64,000 bases of DNA from VXMT01 sp965204835 (GTDB taxonomy: Bacteria > Chloroflexota > Dehalococcoidia > UBA2979), in NCBI GenBank assembly GCA_965204835.1, contig OZ242017.1:1178001-1242000 (forward strand), given 5' to 3'. The stretch's first letter is position 1. The number at the start of each line of letters is the position of its first letter. A program made the position numbers and the translations under genes. This document shows, one piece after another, positions 32,528 to 42,831 of the stretch. A model generated the notes under the pieces. The model saw only the letters and a program-made list of their open reading frames with translations. It searched no databases and was not told where the DNA came from.

Positions 32528-32539
32528 TACGCTGACGGC
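32528..32539 (+). promoter_or_regulatory. Leaderless -10 element (TACGCT)
   Basis: TACGCT at 32528-32533, a 6-nt gap, then GTG 32540. No -35 is recognisable. Confidence 0.5.
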
Positions 32540-33058
32540 GTGACCGATAACCGCGCGGAGCAGCGAACGCCGGGCGTCGAGGGACTGCATCGCGACGATG
32601 CGGCCACCGTCGACGCACACCCGGATGCCGTGCAGGCGCACGCCAACGAGTCGCACTGGTGGAACCACGCCTCGTTCATGCTGCCTTTGCTCGGCTTCCT
32701 CGGGCTGACGATCCCCGGTCTCATCTTCGGGTGGGCCGAGGCGACGGGGTTCGGACTGTTCCTCGGCGTGGTGCTCGTGTTGCAGTTGCCCGTGGTGTGG
32801 TTCACGTGGCGCGGCACGGCGACGGCGATCGTGCTGACCGAGCGTGGCGCCCTCGCGCTCCATCGCGGTGTCGTGCGGCGCGAGGTGCGGTGGAGCGAGC
32901 TTGAGCGCATCGAGCGAGTCGAGACGTTCGGCAACGTGCGCTGGAAGCTCGTGGAGCGGGGCGGCGAGCACATCAGCATCGAGGGCGAGATCGCGGACAT
33001 CCCCTCGCTGATCGAGCGCGCGAGCGAGCTGTCGGGTGTGGAGCCGGACGAGGCGTAG
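32540..33058 (+). CDS. Two-helix membrane protein with PH-like domain
   Basis: A 172-residue hypothetical protein. After a charged, His/Asp-rich N-terminus come two hydrophobic helices (ASFMLPLLGFLGLTIPGLIFGW and GFGLFLGVVLVLQLPVVWFTW). A small domain with alternating strands follows: TAIVLTERGALALHRGVVRREVRWSELERIERVE. That resembles bacterial PH-like (YdbS/DUF304-type) domains. GTG 32540 is supported by a TACGCT hexamer 6 nt upstream and the absence of any Shine-Dalgarno; a longer upstream frame would run through the neighbouring gene. Function unknown. Confidence 0.7.
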   Translation: MTDNRAEQRTPGVEGLHRDDAATVDAHPDAVQAHANESHWWNHASFMLPLLGFLGLTIPGLIFGWAEATGFGLFLGVVLVLQLPVVWFTWRGTATAIVLTERGALALHRGVVRREVRWSELERIERVETFGNVRWKLVERGGEHISIEGEIADIPSLIERASELSGVEPDEA

Positions 33059-33099
33059 CCCTGTGTCACGTCGAGGCATGCATGGTGCTCGCTCCGGTC

Positions 33100-33127
33100 G
33101 TGGTATAGAATGCTGTTTGTGGTATAG
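33100..33127 (+). promoter_or_regulatory. Direct-repeat operator/promoter of the AbrB-PIN module
   Basis: Two identical GTGGTATAG repeats (33100-33108 and 33119-33127) with a 19-bp period, about two helical turns. They include TATAG-type -10 sequences (33104-33108 and 33123-33127). This suits dimer binding by the AbrB-type antitoxin to control its own operon. Confidence 0.5.
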
Positions 33128-33144
33128 CGATGTGGGAGTGCCAT

Positions 33145-33405
33145 ATGCCGATAGTCGTGACCAAGGTCGATAGCAATGGGAGGGTGGCTCTCCCTGCCGA
33201 GTACCGTCGCCAACTCGGGCTCGAGACCGGCGATCGCGTGGTGGTGGAACTGGACGACTGTGAGATCCGAATCGTCTCGCAGCGGGAGGCGATACGGCGC
33301 GTGCAGGAACTCGTCGCGCAGTACGTGTCGCCGGATCGGTCGCTTGCCGATGAGTTGATCGCCGAGCGGCGTGCCGAGGCCGCCCGCGAGTCCGCCCGTG
33401 AGTGA
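33145..33405 (+). CDS. AbrB/MazE-type antitoxin (VapB-like)
   Basis: An 86-residue protein. Residues 1-45 are a swapped-hairpin AbrB DNA-binding domain (VVTKVDSNGRVALPAEYRRQLGLETGDRVVVELDD). The rest is a charged helix (REAIRRVQELVAQYVSPDRSLADELIAERR) of the toxin-binding kind. ATG 33145 has GGGAG upstream. It overlaps the PIN toxin gene by 8 nt. G+C is visibly lower than in neighbours, consistent with transfer as a cassette. Confidence 0.88.
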   Translation: MPIVVTKVDSNGRVALPAEYRRQLGLETGDRVVVELDDCEIRIVSQREAIRRVQELVAQYVSPDRSLADELIAERRAEAARESARE

Positions 33406-33790
33406 TTGGGTGCTGGACGCATCGGCATTGCTCGCGATTGTTAACGGGGAACGTGGGGCGACTCGGGTGGAGGAAGCGCTTTCTGCGGGCGCGATGATGA
33501 GCACGGTGAATGTGGCTGAGGTGGTCACGAAGCTGGCTGAGGACGGCATGGACGAGGGAGCAATTCCTCGCTCAATCGGAATCTTCGGAATCGACGTGCA
33601 GCCATTCGGCCAGCCTGATGCACTCGCCGCCGGCCTGCTCCGTCCGGCGACCCGGGCGTTCGGTCTCTCGCTTGGGGACCGAGCATGCCTCGCTCTCGCG
33701 ATGAAGAGCGGGCTACCGGCTCTCACAAGCGACCGAGCCTGGCGCGATCTTCCTCGCCTTCTCGACATCGAGATCGAACTCTTCCGCTAG
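33398..33790 (+). CDS. PIN-domain ribonuclease toxin (VapC-like)
   Basis: A 130-residue PIN protein starting at GTG 33398, inside the antitoxin's last codons. The metal-binding acids are D7 (VLDASALL), E41 (NVAEVV), D94 (LGDRACL) and D112 (TSDR). This subgroup (LGDR-CLALA) pairs with AbrB-type antitoxins, as here. It is expected to cleave RNA when active. It sits immediately upstream of the SOS-boxed recQ promoter. Confidence 0.9.
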   Translation: MSDWVLDASALLAIVNGERGATRVEEALSAGAMMSTVNVAEVVTKLAEDGMDEGAIPRSIGIFGIDVQPFGQPDALAAGLLRPATRAFGLSLGDRACLALAMKSGLPALTSDRAWRDLPRLLDIEIELFR

Positions 33791-33820
33791 TACGCCTATT
33801 CGCGCATATGCGCTCACAGA

Positions 33821-33855
33821 TAGACGAACGAGCGTTCGTTCGCTACGATGCGCCC
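33821..33855 (+). promoter_or_regulatory. recQ promoter with perfect SOS (LexA) box, leaderless
   Basis: TAGACG (33821-33826), a 17-nt spacer and TACGAT (33844-33849), then 6 nt to GTG 33856. CGAAC-N4-GTTCG (33825-33838) spans the -35 edge and spacer. The core, including its N4 (GAGC), is also found at recA, where it appears on the plus strand. Confidence 0.8.
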
Positions 33856-36168
<2,313 letters not shown>

Positions 36169-36243
36169 GGCGCACCGAGTGAGAACGCTCACGTGCAGCC
36201 GAGTCGCGCGGACCGCGCGCCGGCCAGGACCATGGAGGCCCGA

Positions 36244-36588
36244 ATGTCATTCATCCTCAACGTCACCGAGGACGCTGCGCAGCGCCTCGGCCTGATCGTC
36301 ACCCAGCAGCGCGAGGACGAGGCGCAGGGCCTCCGCATCTTCGCGCGCGGCGGCGGCTGCGGCTGCAGCGGCCCCTCGTTCGCGATGGGCATCGACAAGC
36401 CGACCACCGAGGACAACGTGCTCGACCTCCACGGCGTGCGGTTCATCGTCGACCCGGTCACCGCCCCGAACCTCGAGGGCGCCTCGATCGACTACACCGA
36501 GGACGACCTGATGCGGAAGGGCTTCACCATCGACGCCCCCAACGCGCAGCAGGCCGAGGGCGGCGGCGCCTGCGGCTGCGGCCACTAG
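36244..36588 (+). CDS. HesB/IscA/ErpA-type iron-sulfur carrier protein
   Basis: A 114-residue A-type Fe-S carrier. It begins ILNVTEDAAQRL, has the first Cys cluster in GGGCGCSG (~39-46), VRFIVDPVTAPNLEGASIDYTED in the middle and the C-terminal CGCG Cys pair. A-type proteins carry [2Fe-2S] or [4Fe-4S] clusters to apo-enzymes. ATG 36244 is favoured because GGAGG lies just upstream. It follows recQ by 75 bp and ends at a strong terminator. Confidence 0.9.
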   Translation: MSFILNVTEDAAQRLGLIVTQQREDEAQGLRIFARGGGCGCSGPSFAMGIDKPTTEDNVLDLHGVRFIVDPVTAPNLEGASIDYTEDDLMRKGFTIDAPNAQQAEGGGACGCGH

Positions 36589-36613
36589 GCCTCGCCACAC
36601 GGCACCAGACGGG

Positions 36614-36638
36614 ACGGCCGCCGCGAGGCGGCCGTTTT
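36614..36638 (+). terminator. Rho-independent terminator after the Fe-S carrier gene
   Basis: A 9-bp stem (36614-36622 with 36627-36635) with a GCGA tetraloop, followed directly by TTTT. Confidence 0.85.
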
Positions 36639-36728
36639 GCTGCCCTTACGTCACCGAGCGGTGCCCCGTTATCGCAATCGTGAACGGGTCTTGTTCCGGG
36701 GCGTCCGAGGCCGCACGCTGCCGCTACC

Positions 36729-37328
36729 GTGCTGCACGACCTTCGCGAATGGCTTGTCGCATGGGCGGATAGCCCCGCGGGGCCGATCGCGCTCGCGCTC
36801 ATCACCGCCGCCGAGGCGATCTTCTTCCCGATCCCGCCCGACCCGCTGCTGATCGCCCTCGCGCTCCGCAACCCCGACGCCGCGCTGCTGCTCGCCGGGC
36901 TCACGACGGTCGCCTCGGCGGCCGGGGGGCTCGTCGGGCACTGGCTCGGCGTGCGCTTCGGGCGACCGCTCTTGCAGCGCTTCGGCGGCGACCACGTCGA
37001 GCGCGTCGAGGGGATGTTCGCGCGCTATGGCTTCTGGGCCGTGGTGGTCGCGGGGCTGACGCCGATCCCCTACAAGGTCTTCACGATCACCGCGGGCGTG
37101 CTCGCCCTCCCGCGCATGCAGTTCGTGATCGCCTCGCTGATCGGGCGGGGGCTGCGCTTCGGCGCGTTCGGCGTCGCGATCTTCTTCTGGGGCGACCGCG
37201 TGCGGACGTTCCTCGAGGAGCAGTTCGACGTGGTCGTGCTGGTGCTCACCGTTGCGTTGCTCGCCGCAGCCGCGGGCTGGCTGCTGTGGTCGCGTCGCCG
37301 GGGGCGCGAGGAGCGCCGTGGCGTATGA
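36729..37328 (+). CDS. YqaA/DedA-family membrane protein
   Basis: A 199-residue membrane protein of the SNARE-associated/DedA superfamily, YqaA branch. It has the ITAAEAIFFPIPPDPLL motif, FGRPLLQRFGGDHVERVEGMFARYGFWAVVVAGLTPIPYKVFTITAGVL in the re-entrant core, and a final helix with a basic tail. DedA proteins help flip or recycle lipid carriers; the specific substrate is unknown. Start GTG 36729. The MFS gene follows 24 bp downstream. Confidence 0.85.
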   Translation: MLHDLREWLVAWADSPAGPIALALITAAEAIFFPIPPDPLLIALALRNPDAALLLAGLTTVASAAGGLVGHWLGVRFGRPLLQRFGGDHVERVEGMFARYGFWAVVVAGLTPIPYKVFTITAGVLALPRMQFVIASLIGRGLRFGAFGVAIFFWGDRVRTFLEEQFDVVVLVLTVALLAAAAGWLLWSRRRGREERRGV

Positions 37329-37352
37329 TCACGTGATTGTGGGAGTTGCCCC

Positions 37353-38990
37353 TTGACCAGCCAGTTCCCGCCCGACTCCGCACCGCTCGAGATCGACGCA
37401 CGCGCCCGGCGGCTCATCGTCGTCGGCGCGATGCTCGCACTCTTCCTCGGCGCGCTCGACGCCACGATTGTCGCGACGGCCGTCCCGAGCATCGTCGGCG
37501 ACCTCGGCGGCATCGACCTGCTGGCGTGGGTGTTCACGGCGTACCTGCTGACCTCGACGGTGACGCTGCCGCTGGCGGGGAAGCTCGGCGACCTCTACGG
37601 CCGCAAGCCGCTGTTCCTGATCGCGGTCGTGATCTTCGTGATCGCCTCGGTCGCGGCCGGCCTCGCGCCCTCGATGGAGTCGCTGATCGGCGCTCGGGCA
37701 CTCCAGGGCATCGGCGCGGGGCTGATCTTCGCGACGACGATGGCGGTCATCGCCGACCTGTTCTCGCCGCTCGAACGCGGGCGGGTGCAGGGCGCGGTCG
37801 CGGGCGTGTTCGGGATCGCCTCGGTGATCGGGCCGACGCTCGGCGGGTGGATCACGGACGTCTCGACGTGGCGCTGGATCTTCCTCATCAACCTGCCGAT
37901 CGGCATTGTCGCGTTCCTCGCGATCCTCGTGCTCATGCCGTGGACGCGCCTGCCGCGCGAGGGCGAGCCGCGCATCGACTTCGCCGGCGCGGTCCTGCTC
38001 AGCGCCGCCGTCGTGCCGTTCCTGCTCGCGATGGTGTGGGGCGGGGAGCGCTACGAGTGGCTTGGCGTGGAGACCATCGGCCTGGTCGCGTTCTCGCTCA
38101 TCGCGCTCGCCGGGTTCGTGGCCGTCGAGGCGCGCGCGCCGGAGCCGCTGGTGCCGCTGTTCCTGTTCCGCAACCGCGTCTTCGCGGTCTCTGCCGTGCT
38201 GCTGCTGCTCACGGGCGCGGGGATGTTCGGCTCGCTGACGCTGATCCCCGTCTACCTGCAGGGCGTCGCGGGCGTGCCGGCGCGCCTCGCCGGCACGCTG
38301 ATGACGCCGATGATGATCGCTGTCCCGATCGCGGCCGCGTTCTCCGGGCAGATGATGTCGCGCACCGGCCGCTACAAGTTCCTGCTCATCGGCGGCATCG
38401 CCGTCATGTCCGCCGGCATGCTCTCCTTCGCCACCGTCGACGAGACCACGGGGCGCGTCGAGGCGATCGTGCGGATGATCGTGATGACGCTCGGGCTCGG
38501 CGTGACGCTGCCGCTGCTCCAGGTGGTGGTGCAGAACGCCGTGCCGTTCAGCGTCGTCGGCGTCGCGACGGCGAGCGTGCAGTTCTTCCGGCAGATCGGC
38601 GGTACGCTCGGCGTGGCGGTGCTGACCGGCATCATGGTCGGCCGCTTCCGCGACGGCCTCGGCGAGGCGGCCGCGGGCCTGCCCGCCGTGCTCGACAACC
38701 CGAGCGCGCTGCTCAATGAGAGCGAAGTGGCCGGGCTGCAGCAGCGCTACGAGGCGACCGCCGGAGCCGGCGCGCCGGCGTTCGAGGCGGTCCTGGCGGC
38801 GGCCCGCGTCTCGCTCGCCGAGGCGATCGCGCTGGTGTTCGTCGTTGGAGCGGTAGTCGTGGCATGCTCCCTCGTGGCCGCCATCGTGCTGCCCGAGCTG
38901 GAGCTCGAGAGCGCCTCGCCGGCGGAGTTGGCGCGGCGTGAGGCGGCGGCCCGCGCCGCGACGGGGGACGAGGGAGGACAGGATGCATGA
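37353..38990 (+). CDS. MFS drug transporter, DHA2 (EmrB/QacA) family
   Basis: A 545-residue, 14-helix major facilitator. LDATIVATAVPSIVGDLGG is the DHA2 N-terminal motif, GKLGDLYGRKPLF is motif A, and VIGPTLGGWITD is the antiporter motif C. A large extracytoplasmic loop follows helix 13. It should export drugs or metabolites by proton antiport. The start is TTG 37353 with GGGAG upstream, and a TATGAT hexamer at 37324-37329 is a likely -10. The last 8 nt overlap the PAC2-like gene. Confidence 0.88.
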   Translation: MTSQFPPDSAPLEIDARARRLIVVGAMLALFLGALDATIVATAVPSIVGDLGGIDLLAWVFTAYLLTSTVTLPLAGKLGDLYGRKPLFLIAVVIFVIASVAAGLAPSMESLIGARALQGIGAGLIFATTMAVIADLFSPLERGRVQGAVAGVFGIASVIGPTLGGWITDVSTWRWIFLINLPIGIVAFLAILVLMPWTRLPREGEPRIDFAGAVLLSAAVVPFLLAMVWGGERYEWLGVETIGLVAFSLIALAGFVAVEARAPEPLVPLFLFRNRVFAVSAVLLLLTGAGMFGSLTLIPVYLQGVAGVPARLAGTLMTPMMIAVPIAAAFSGQMMSRTGRYKFLLIGGIAVMSAGMLSFATVDETTGRVEAIVRMIVMTLGLGVTLPLLQVVVQNAVPFSVVGVATASVQFFRQIGGTLGVAVLTGIMVGRFRDGLGEAAAGLPAVLDNPSALLNESEVAGLQQRYEATAGAGAPAFEAVLAAARVSLAEAIALVFVVGAVVVACSLVAAIVLPELELESASPAELARREAAARAATGDEGGQDA

Positions 38991-39879
38991 GGCCCTGCGC
39001 GTGCTCGACGAGGTGCGCCCGCTGCGCAACCCCGTGCTGATCGCGGCCTTCTCCGGCCTCAACGACTTCGGCGGGGCCGCCCTCGCCACCATCGACCACC
39101 TGGCCGAGGCCTGGGGCGCGCGGGACCTCGCCGAGATCGAGCCCGAGCCGTTCTTCGACTTCACCGTGCAGCGCCCGACCGTGCGCCTCGAGGGCGCCGA
39201 CCGGCGCATCGACTGGCCCGCCCCGCGCTTCAGCGTCGCCTCCCCCGATGGTGCGGGCCGCGACTTCGTGCTGCTGTCGAGCGCCGAGCCGCACCTGCGC
39301 TGGCGCACCTTCACCGAGATCATCGCCGAGGTGATGGAGGCGACGGGCGCGACCACCAGCATCACCATCGCCGCGCAGGCCGCGGCGACCCCGCACACGC
39401 GCCCGCTGCCGGTGACGCTCTCCGCGTCGCACGACGACTTCGAGCAGCAGTTCGGCCTTGAGGTGCCGGAGTCGCGCTACGAGGGGCCGACGGGGATCGT
39501 CGGCGTGCTCAACCTCTCGCACCGCTCACGCGGGTGGCGCAACGCGAGCCTGTGGGCGCAGGCGCCGCACTACCTCTCGTCGGGGCCGAACCCGGGCGCG
39601 ATCACGGCGCTCGTCGAGATCCTCGACCGCGGGTTCGGGCTGCAGACCTCGCTCACGGCGGTGGAGGCGCACGCCGCGGACTTCGAGGAGGAGGTGCGGC
39701 AGGCGCTGGCCGAGTCGAACGAGGCGGCGGACTACATCAAGAACCTCGAGGAGCAGTACGACGAGAACCAGAGCCGCCGCCCGGCGGCGCCGGCCGAAGG
39801 CGGCGGCGAGCTCCCGTCGGCCGAGGACCTGCTCAGCGACCTCGAAGGCTTCCTCCGCGACCAGCGCGACGAGGGCTAG
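38983..39879 (+). CDS. PAC2-family protein
   Basis: A 298-residue protein of the PAC2 (proteasome-assembly-chaperone-like) family: NPVLIAAFSGLNDFGGAALATIDHL near the start, VQRPTVRLEGADRRIDWPAPRF, and ALVEILDRGFGLQTSL near the end. A charged C-terminal helix with DFEEEVRQALAESNEAADYIKNLEEQYDE follows. PAC2 proteins occur in many bacteria and archaea with or without proteasomes; the bacterial role is unclear. ATG 38983 has GAGGGAGG upstream. Confidence 0.87.
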   Translation: MHEALRVLDEVRPLRNPVLIAAFSGLNDFGGAALATIDHLAEAWGARDLAEIEPEPFFDFTVQRPTVRLEGADRRIDWPAPRFSVASPDGAGRDFVLLSSAEPHLRWRTFTEIIAEVMEATGATTSITIAAQAAATPHTRPLPVTLSASHDDFEQQFGLEVPESRYEGPTGIVGVLNLSHRSRGWRNASLWAQAPHYLSSGPNPGAITALVEILDRGFGLQTSLTAVEAHAADFEEEVRQALAESNEAADYIKNLEEQYDENQSRRPAAPAEGGGELPSAEDLLSDLEGFLRDQRDEG

Positions 39880-39976
39880 CGCGTTCGCCTTAACAGCCGC
39901 TGAAGCTCGACCCACTGGTCGTTGATTCAAGACCGGCGCAAGGCCGTGAGGCGGCGAACTCGCTGCGACTGCATTC

Positions 39977-40981
39977 TCAGGGCGAGGGTGCGTCGACCGA
40001 GATATACAGGCCGCCCGCAACCGTCCGGAAGCCCAGTCCGCAATTGAGGAAGATGCCTTCGACTGCACACTCGACAGTCTTGACCGACTCGTCGAACGGC
40101 AAGTCGGGATTCTCCAACTGGTCCAAGATGCTCTTGAGGTGGTGCCGAAGGAAGCGACGTGAAGTCGTCGTGTCCTCGATGGCGCTCAGAATGTCCGGCC
40201 ACCGCTCGGTGTCTATGTAGAGCGACGCGGTATGCACTAAGAGGTTAAGTATGTCATTGATCTCGGGAATGACGGCAACGCAAAGTTCGTCGATCCCCAT
40301 TCTCCAGTTGCGAAACTGCGAGATCTTGTCGTCCAGAGCGTCAGGCATCTGGCCCAGCCCATCGAGCAAGGCTCCCACCCAATCGACCCCTCGGGCCTCC
40401 TCCAGCTCTCGGAGCGACCAAGGCTTGCCGGCACTATTCGTCAGTCGCGAGCGGACAAGATGATCGACCAAGCGATCTGCCGCGAACTCATCCAGCAGCC
40501 CCTTGGCCCAGCGGTGCAGCAACCTCTCACGGGTGTCGGCGACGGCTGTGTACTCCTCCGCACCGCGATTCGCGATGTAGTGCCCATCGAGAAGCACGTG
40601 GAACAGCTCGTGGAGTACCGTTGCCATCCACCTGGGGTTGTTCGGCTCCCACGGGCCCGCCTGGACTGCATCGATGACTATTACGAATTCGACCTCTCCG
40701 TACTCCGAACGCAGCCACAACGTTTTTCCGAGAGCGCGCACATGGGCGCGCATGGCCTCGTAGCCCGCGTCACCCGAGCGTTCTTCGAGTAAACGACGAA
40801 CTTCATCCTCGTAACGATCGGTCACGCAAATGCGGTTCACAGGGAAGGGTGTCCCGCTCCCTTGAGCGGCCGCTGCTACTCCGTCCAGAAGAGTACGGAT
40901 CTCCCTCTTCGCGAAGGCATGCTGGCTCGCAGGCACCCCCTGGAGATCAATCGCAGCTTCACAACCGTCAACGGAAGGCAT
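39977..40981 (-). CDS. Putative zinc metallopeptidase-like protein, lower-GC gene
   Basis: A 334-residue protein I do not recognise as a named family. The middle carries a zincin signature: HELFH (HExxH), followed by DEFAADRLVDH, where the second acid could be the third zinc ligand. The rest is helical with no signal peptide, so a cytoplasmic protease is likely if it is active. G+C (near 58% by eye) and codon use differ from the ~70% neighbours, suggesting recent acquisition. Start ATG 40981 has GAGGGAG upstream. An extended -10 promoter lies 87 nt upstream. tRNA-Gln is next to it, but no integrase is present. Confidence 0.75.
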   Translation of the reverse strand: MPSVDGCEAAIDLQGVPASQHAFAKREIRTLLDGVAAAAQGSGTPFPVNRICVTDRYEDEVRRLLEERSGDAGYEAMRAHVRALGKTLWLRSEYGEVEFVIVIDAVQAGPWEPNNPRWMATVLHELFHVLLDGHYIANRGAEEYTAVADTRERLLHRWAKGLLDEFAADRLVDHLVRSRLTNSAGKPWSLRELEEARGVDWVGALLDGLGQMPDALDDKISQFRNWRMGIDELCVAVIPEINDILNLLVHTASLYIDTERWPDILSAIEDTTTSRRFLRHHLKSILDQLENPDLPFDESVKTVECAVEGIFLNCGLGFRTVAGGLYISVDAPSP

Positions 40982-41067
40982 CGACTCCCTCGTTCCACAC
41001 CGGGATTGACACCCGGGTGATCGCCGCAAGGTGGGGAGTCAGAAGCAGCGTCAGAAACCGGCAACAG

Positions 41068-41091
41068 ATTATAGCACAGGCGTTCGCGAAC
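41068..41091 (-). promoter_or_regulatory. Extended -10 promoter with adjacent palindrome
   Basis: On the minus strand TGC-TATAAT (41076-41068) is a consensus extended -10. Just upstream lies the perfect palindrome GTTCGCGAAC (41082-41091), a possible operator. It drives the metallopeptidase-like gene with a leader of ~80 nt. Confidence 0.65.
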
Positions 41092-41188
41092 ATCCCGGCC
41101 GGCTCGGTGGTCCGCGCGCGGGAGCGGCCCGCCCGAGACTCGCAAGGCCACGAAAGTCCCGAATCCTATGCGGCCCAAGGGGAGAGGT

Positions 41189-41262
41189 TGGCTGGGGACC
41201 AGGGATTCGAACCCCGACCTACTGATCCAGAGTCAGCTGTCCTACCATTAGACGAGTCCCCA
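41189..41262 (-). tRNA. tRNA-Gln(CTG)
   Basis: A 74-nt cloverleaf read on the minus strand. The acceptor is TGGGGAC paired with GTCCCCA, the anticodon loop CTCTGGA gives anticodon CTG, and the T-arm has GGTTCGAATCC. CCA is encoded. It lies between the foreign-looking metallopeptidase gene and gltX. Confidence 0.95.
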
Positions 41263-41298
41263 GCGGTCGATCCACCCTAACAAACACCGCCAGCCCGG

Positions 41299-42831
41299 TC
41301 ACGACGCCGATGGACCATCCCCCGCGCCGTCACCACCCTCGACGCCCTCGGGCGGGTACGCCGCGGCCAGCACCGGGATCGCCGCGCGCATGCGCTCGAG
41401 GCTGGGTGTGGCGCCGACGATCTCCATGGTCTCGAAGAGCGGCGGGGTGATGCGCTTTCCGGTCACCGCGACGCGACACAGCATGAACAGGTCGCCCGCG
41501 CGCAGGCCCAGCTCCTCGGCCGTGGCGCGGAGCGCGGCCTCCAGCGGCTCGGCATCCCATGTGTCGGCGAGGGGTTCGAGGGCGGCGATGGCGGCCTCGA
41601 GGGCTGGGGCGGCCTGCTCGGTCTGCTTGCGCATGCCGCGCGCGATGAACTCGCCCGGCTCGGCGACCTCGACGTGGTCGGCGAAGAAGAAGTCGGTCAT
41701 GGGCGCGACCTCGGAGAGCAGCTTCACGCGCTCCTGGATGAGCGGCGTGAACGCGCCGACGAGCTCGCCGTCGAGCGGCCGGGACACCTCGGCGGGCAGG
41801 TCGCCGTCGAGGCGCTGCGCGAAGCGGTCGGCGAGGTCGCCGAGGGAGAGCGAGCGCATGTAGACGCCGTTCATCCACTCCAGCTTCTCCGTGTCGAACG
41901 TGGCCGGCGCCGGGTTGAGGCGGGCGAGGTCGAAGCCCTCGATGAGCTCGTCCTGCGACATCACCTCCGTCGAGTCGTCGAGCGCCCAGCCGGTGATGGC
42001 GAGGAAGTTGAACAGCGCCTCGGGCAGGTAGCCTTCGCCGGCGTACTCGAGCACGGACTTGGCGCCGTGGCGCTTGGAGAGCTTGCCGCCGTCGGGGCCG
42101 AGGATGACGGGCGTGTGCACGAAGACCGGCGGCTCGTAGCCGAGCGCCTCGAAGAGCCGCACGTGGCGGGGCGTCGAGGGGATCCACTCGTCGCCGCGCG
42201 TGACGTGCGTGATCTCCATCGCGTGGTCGTCGACGACGTGCGCGAGGTGGTAGGTGGGGAAGCCGTCCGACTTGAGCATGACGAAGTCGTCGAGGACGCG
42301 GTTCTCGTACGTGATGGAGCCGCGGATCAGGTCCTCGAACGTCGTGGAGCCCTCGTTCGGCATCTTGAAGCGCACGACGTGCAACTCGCCGGCGGTTGCG
42401 CGGGACGCCGCCTCGCCGGGGTCGAGGTAGCGGCAGATGCCTGTGTAGCCGGGCGGCTGCCCGCTCGCACGCTGCTGCTCGCGCATCCGCCGCAGGTCGT
42501 CGGGCGTGCAGAAGCAGCGGTAGGCATTGCCGTCGCCGAGCAGGCGGTCGGTCGCCTCGTGGTAGCGCTCGAGGCGCTGTGACTGGACGTAGGGGCCGTA
42601 CGGCCCGCCCTCGGCGGGGCCCTCGTCCCAGTCCATGCCGAGCCAGCGCAGGGAGCCCTCGATGCGCTGCAGGGAGCCCTCGACGGCGCGCGACTGGTCG
42701 GTGTCCTCGAGGCGGAGCACGAAGGCGCCGCCGAGGCGGCGTGCGTGGAGCCAGCTCCACAGCGCGGTGCGGATGTTGCCGACGTGCGGGTCGCCGGTGG
42801 GGCTGGGCGCGTAGCGCAGGCGTACGGTCAT
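41299..42831 (-). CDS. gltX: Glutamyl-tRNA synthetase
   Basis: A 510-residue class I synthetase. The HIGH-equivalent is in PSPTGDPHVGNIRTAL near the N-terminus and the KMSKS-equivalent is KLSKRHG. The GoDxD-type RGDEWIPSTPRH and the C-terminal anticodon-binding domain are present. Length is typical, so it is not a truncated GluQ. It charges tRNA-Glu; two tRNA-Glu isoacceptors lie in this window. The start overlaps the rluD stop by 4 nt (ATGA), making an lspA-rluD-gltX operon. Confidence 0.95.
   Translation of the reverse strand: MTVRLRYAPSPTGDPHVGNIRTALWSWLHARRLGGAFVLRLEDTDQSRAVEGSLQRIEGSLRWLGMDWDEGPAEGGPYGPYVQSQRLERYHEATDRLLGDGNAYRCFCTPDDLRRMREQQRASGQPPGYTGICRYLDPGEAASRATAGELHVVRFKMPNEGSTTFEDLIRGSITYENRVLDDFVMLKSDGFPTYHLAHVVDDHAMEITHVTRGDEWIPSTPRHVRLFEALGYEPPVFVHTPVILGPDGGKLSKRHGAKSVLEYAGEGYLPEALFNFLAITGWALDDSTEVMSQDELIEGFDLARLNPAPATFDTEKLEWMNGVYMRSLSLGDLADRFAQRLDGDLPAEVSRPLDGELVGAFTPLIQERVKLLSEVAPMTDFFFADHVEVAEPGEFIARGMRKQTEQAAPALEAAIAALEPLADTWDAEPLEAALRATAEELGLRAGDLFMLCRVAVTGKRITPPLFETMEIVGATPSLERMRAAIPVLAAAYPPEGVEGGDGAGDGPSAS

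Noticed and set aside
39977..41262. Integrative element inserted at tRNA-Gln
   Set aside because: The tRNA is intact, but I found no integrase, no second copy of the tRNA 3' end and no flanking direct repeat, so only acquisition of one gene is suggested.
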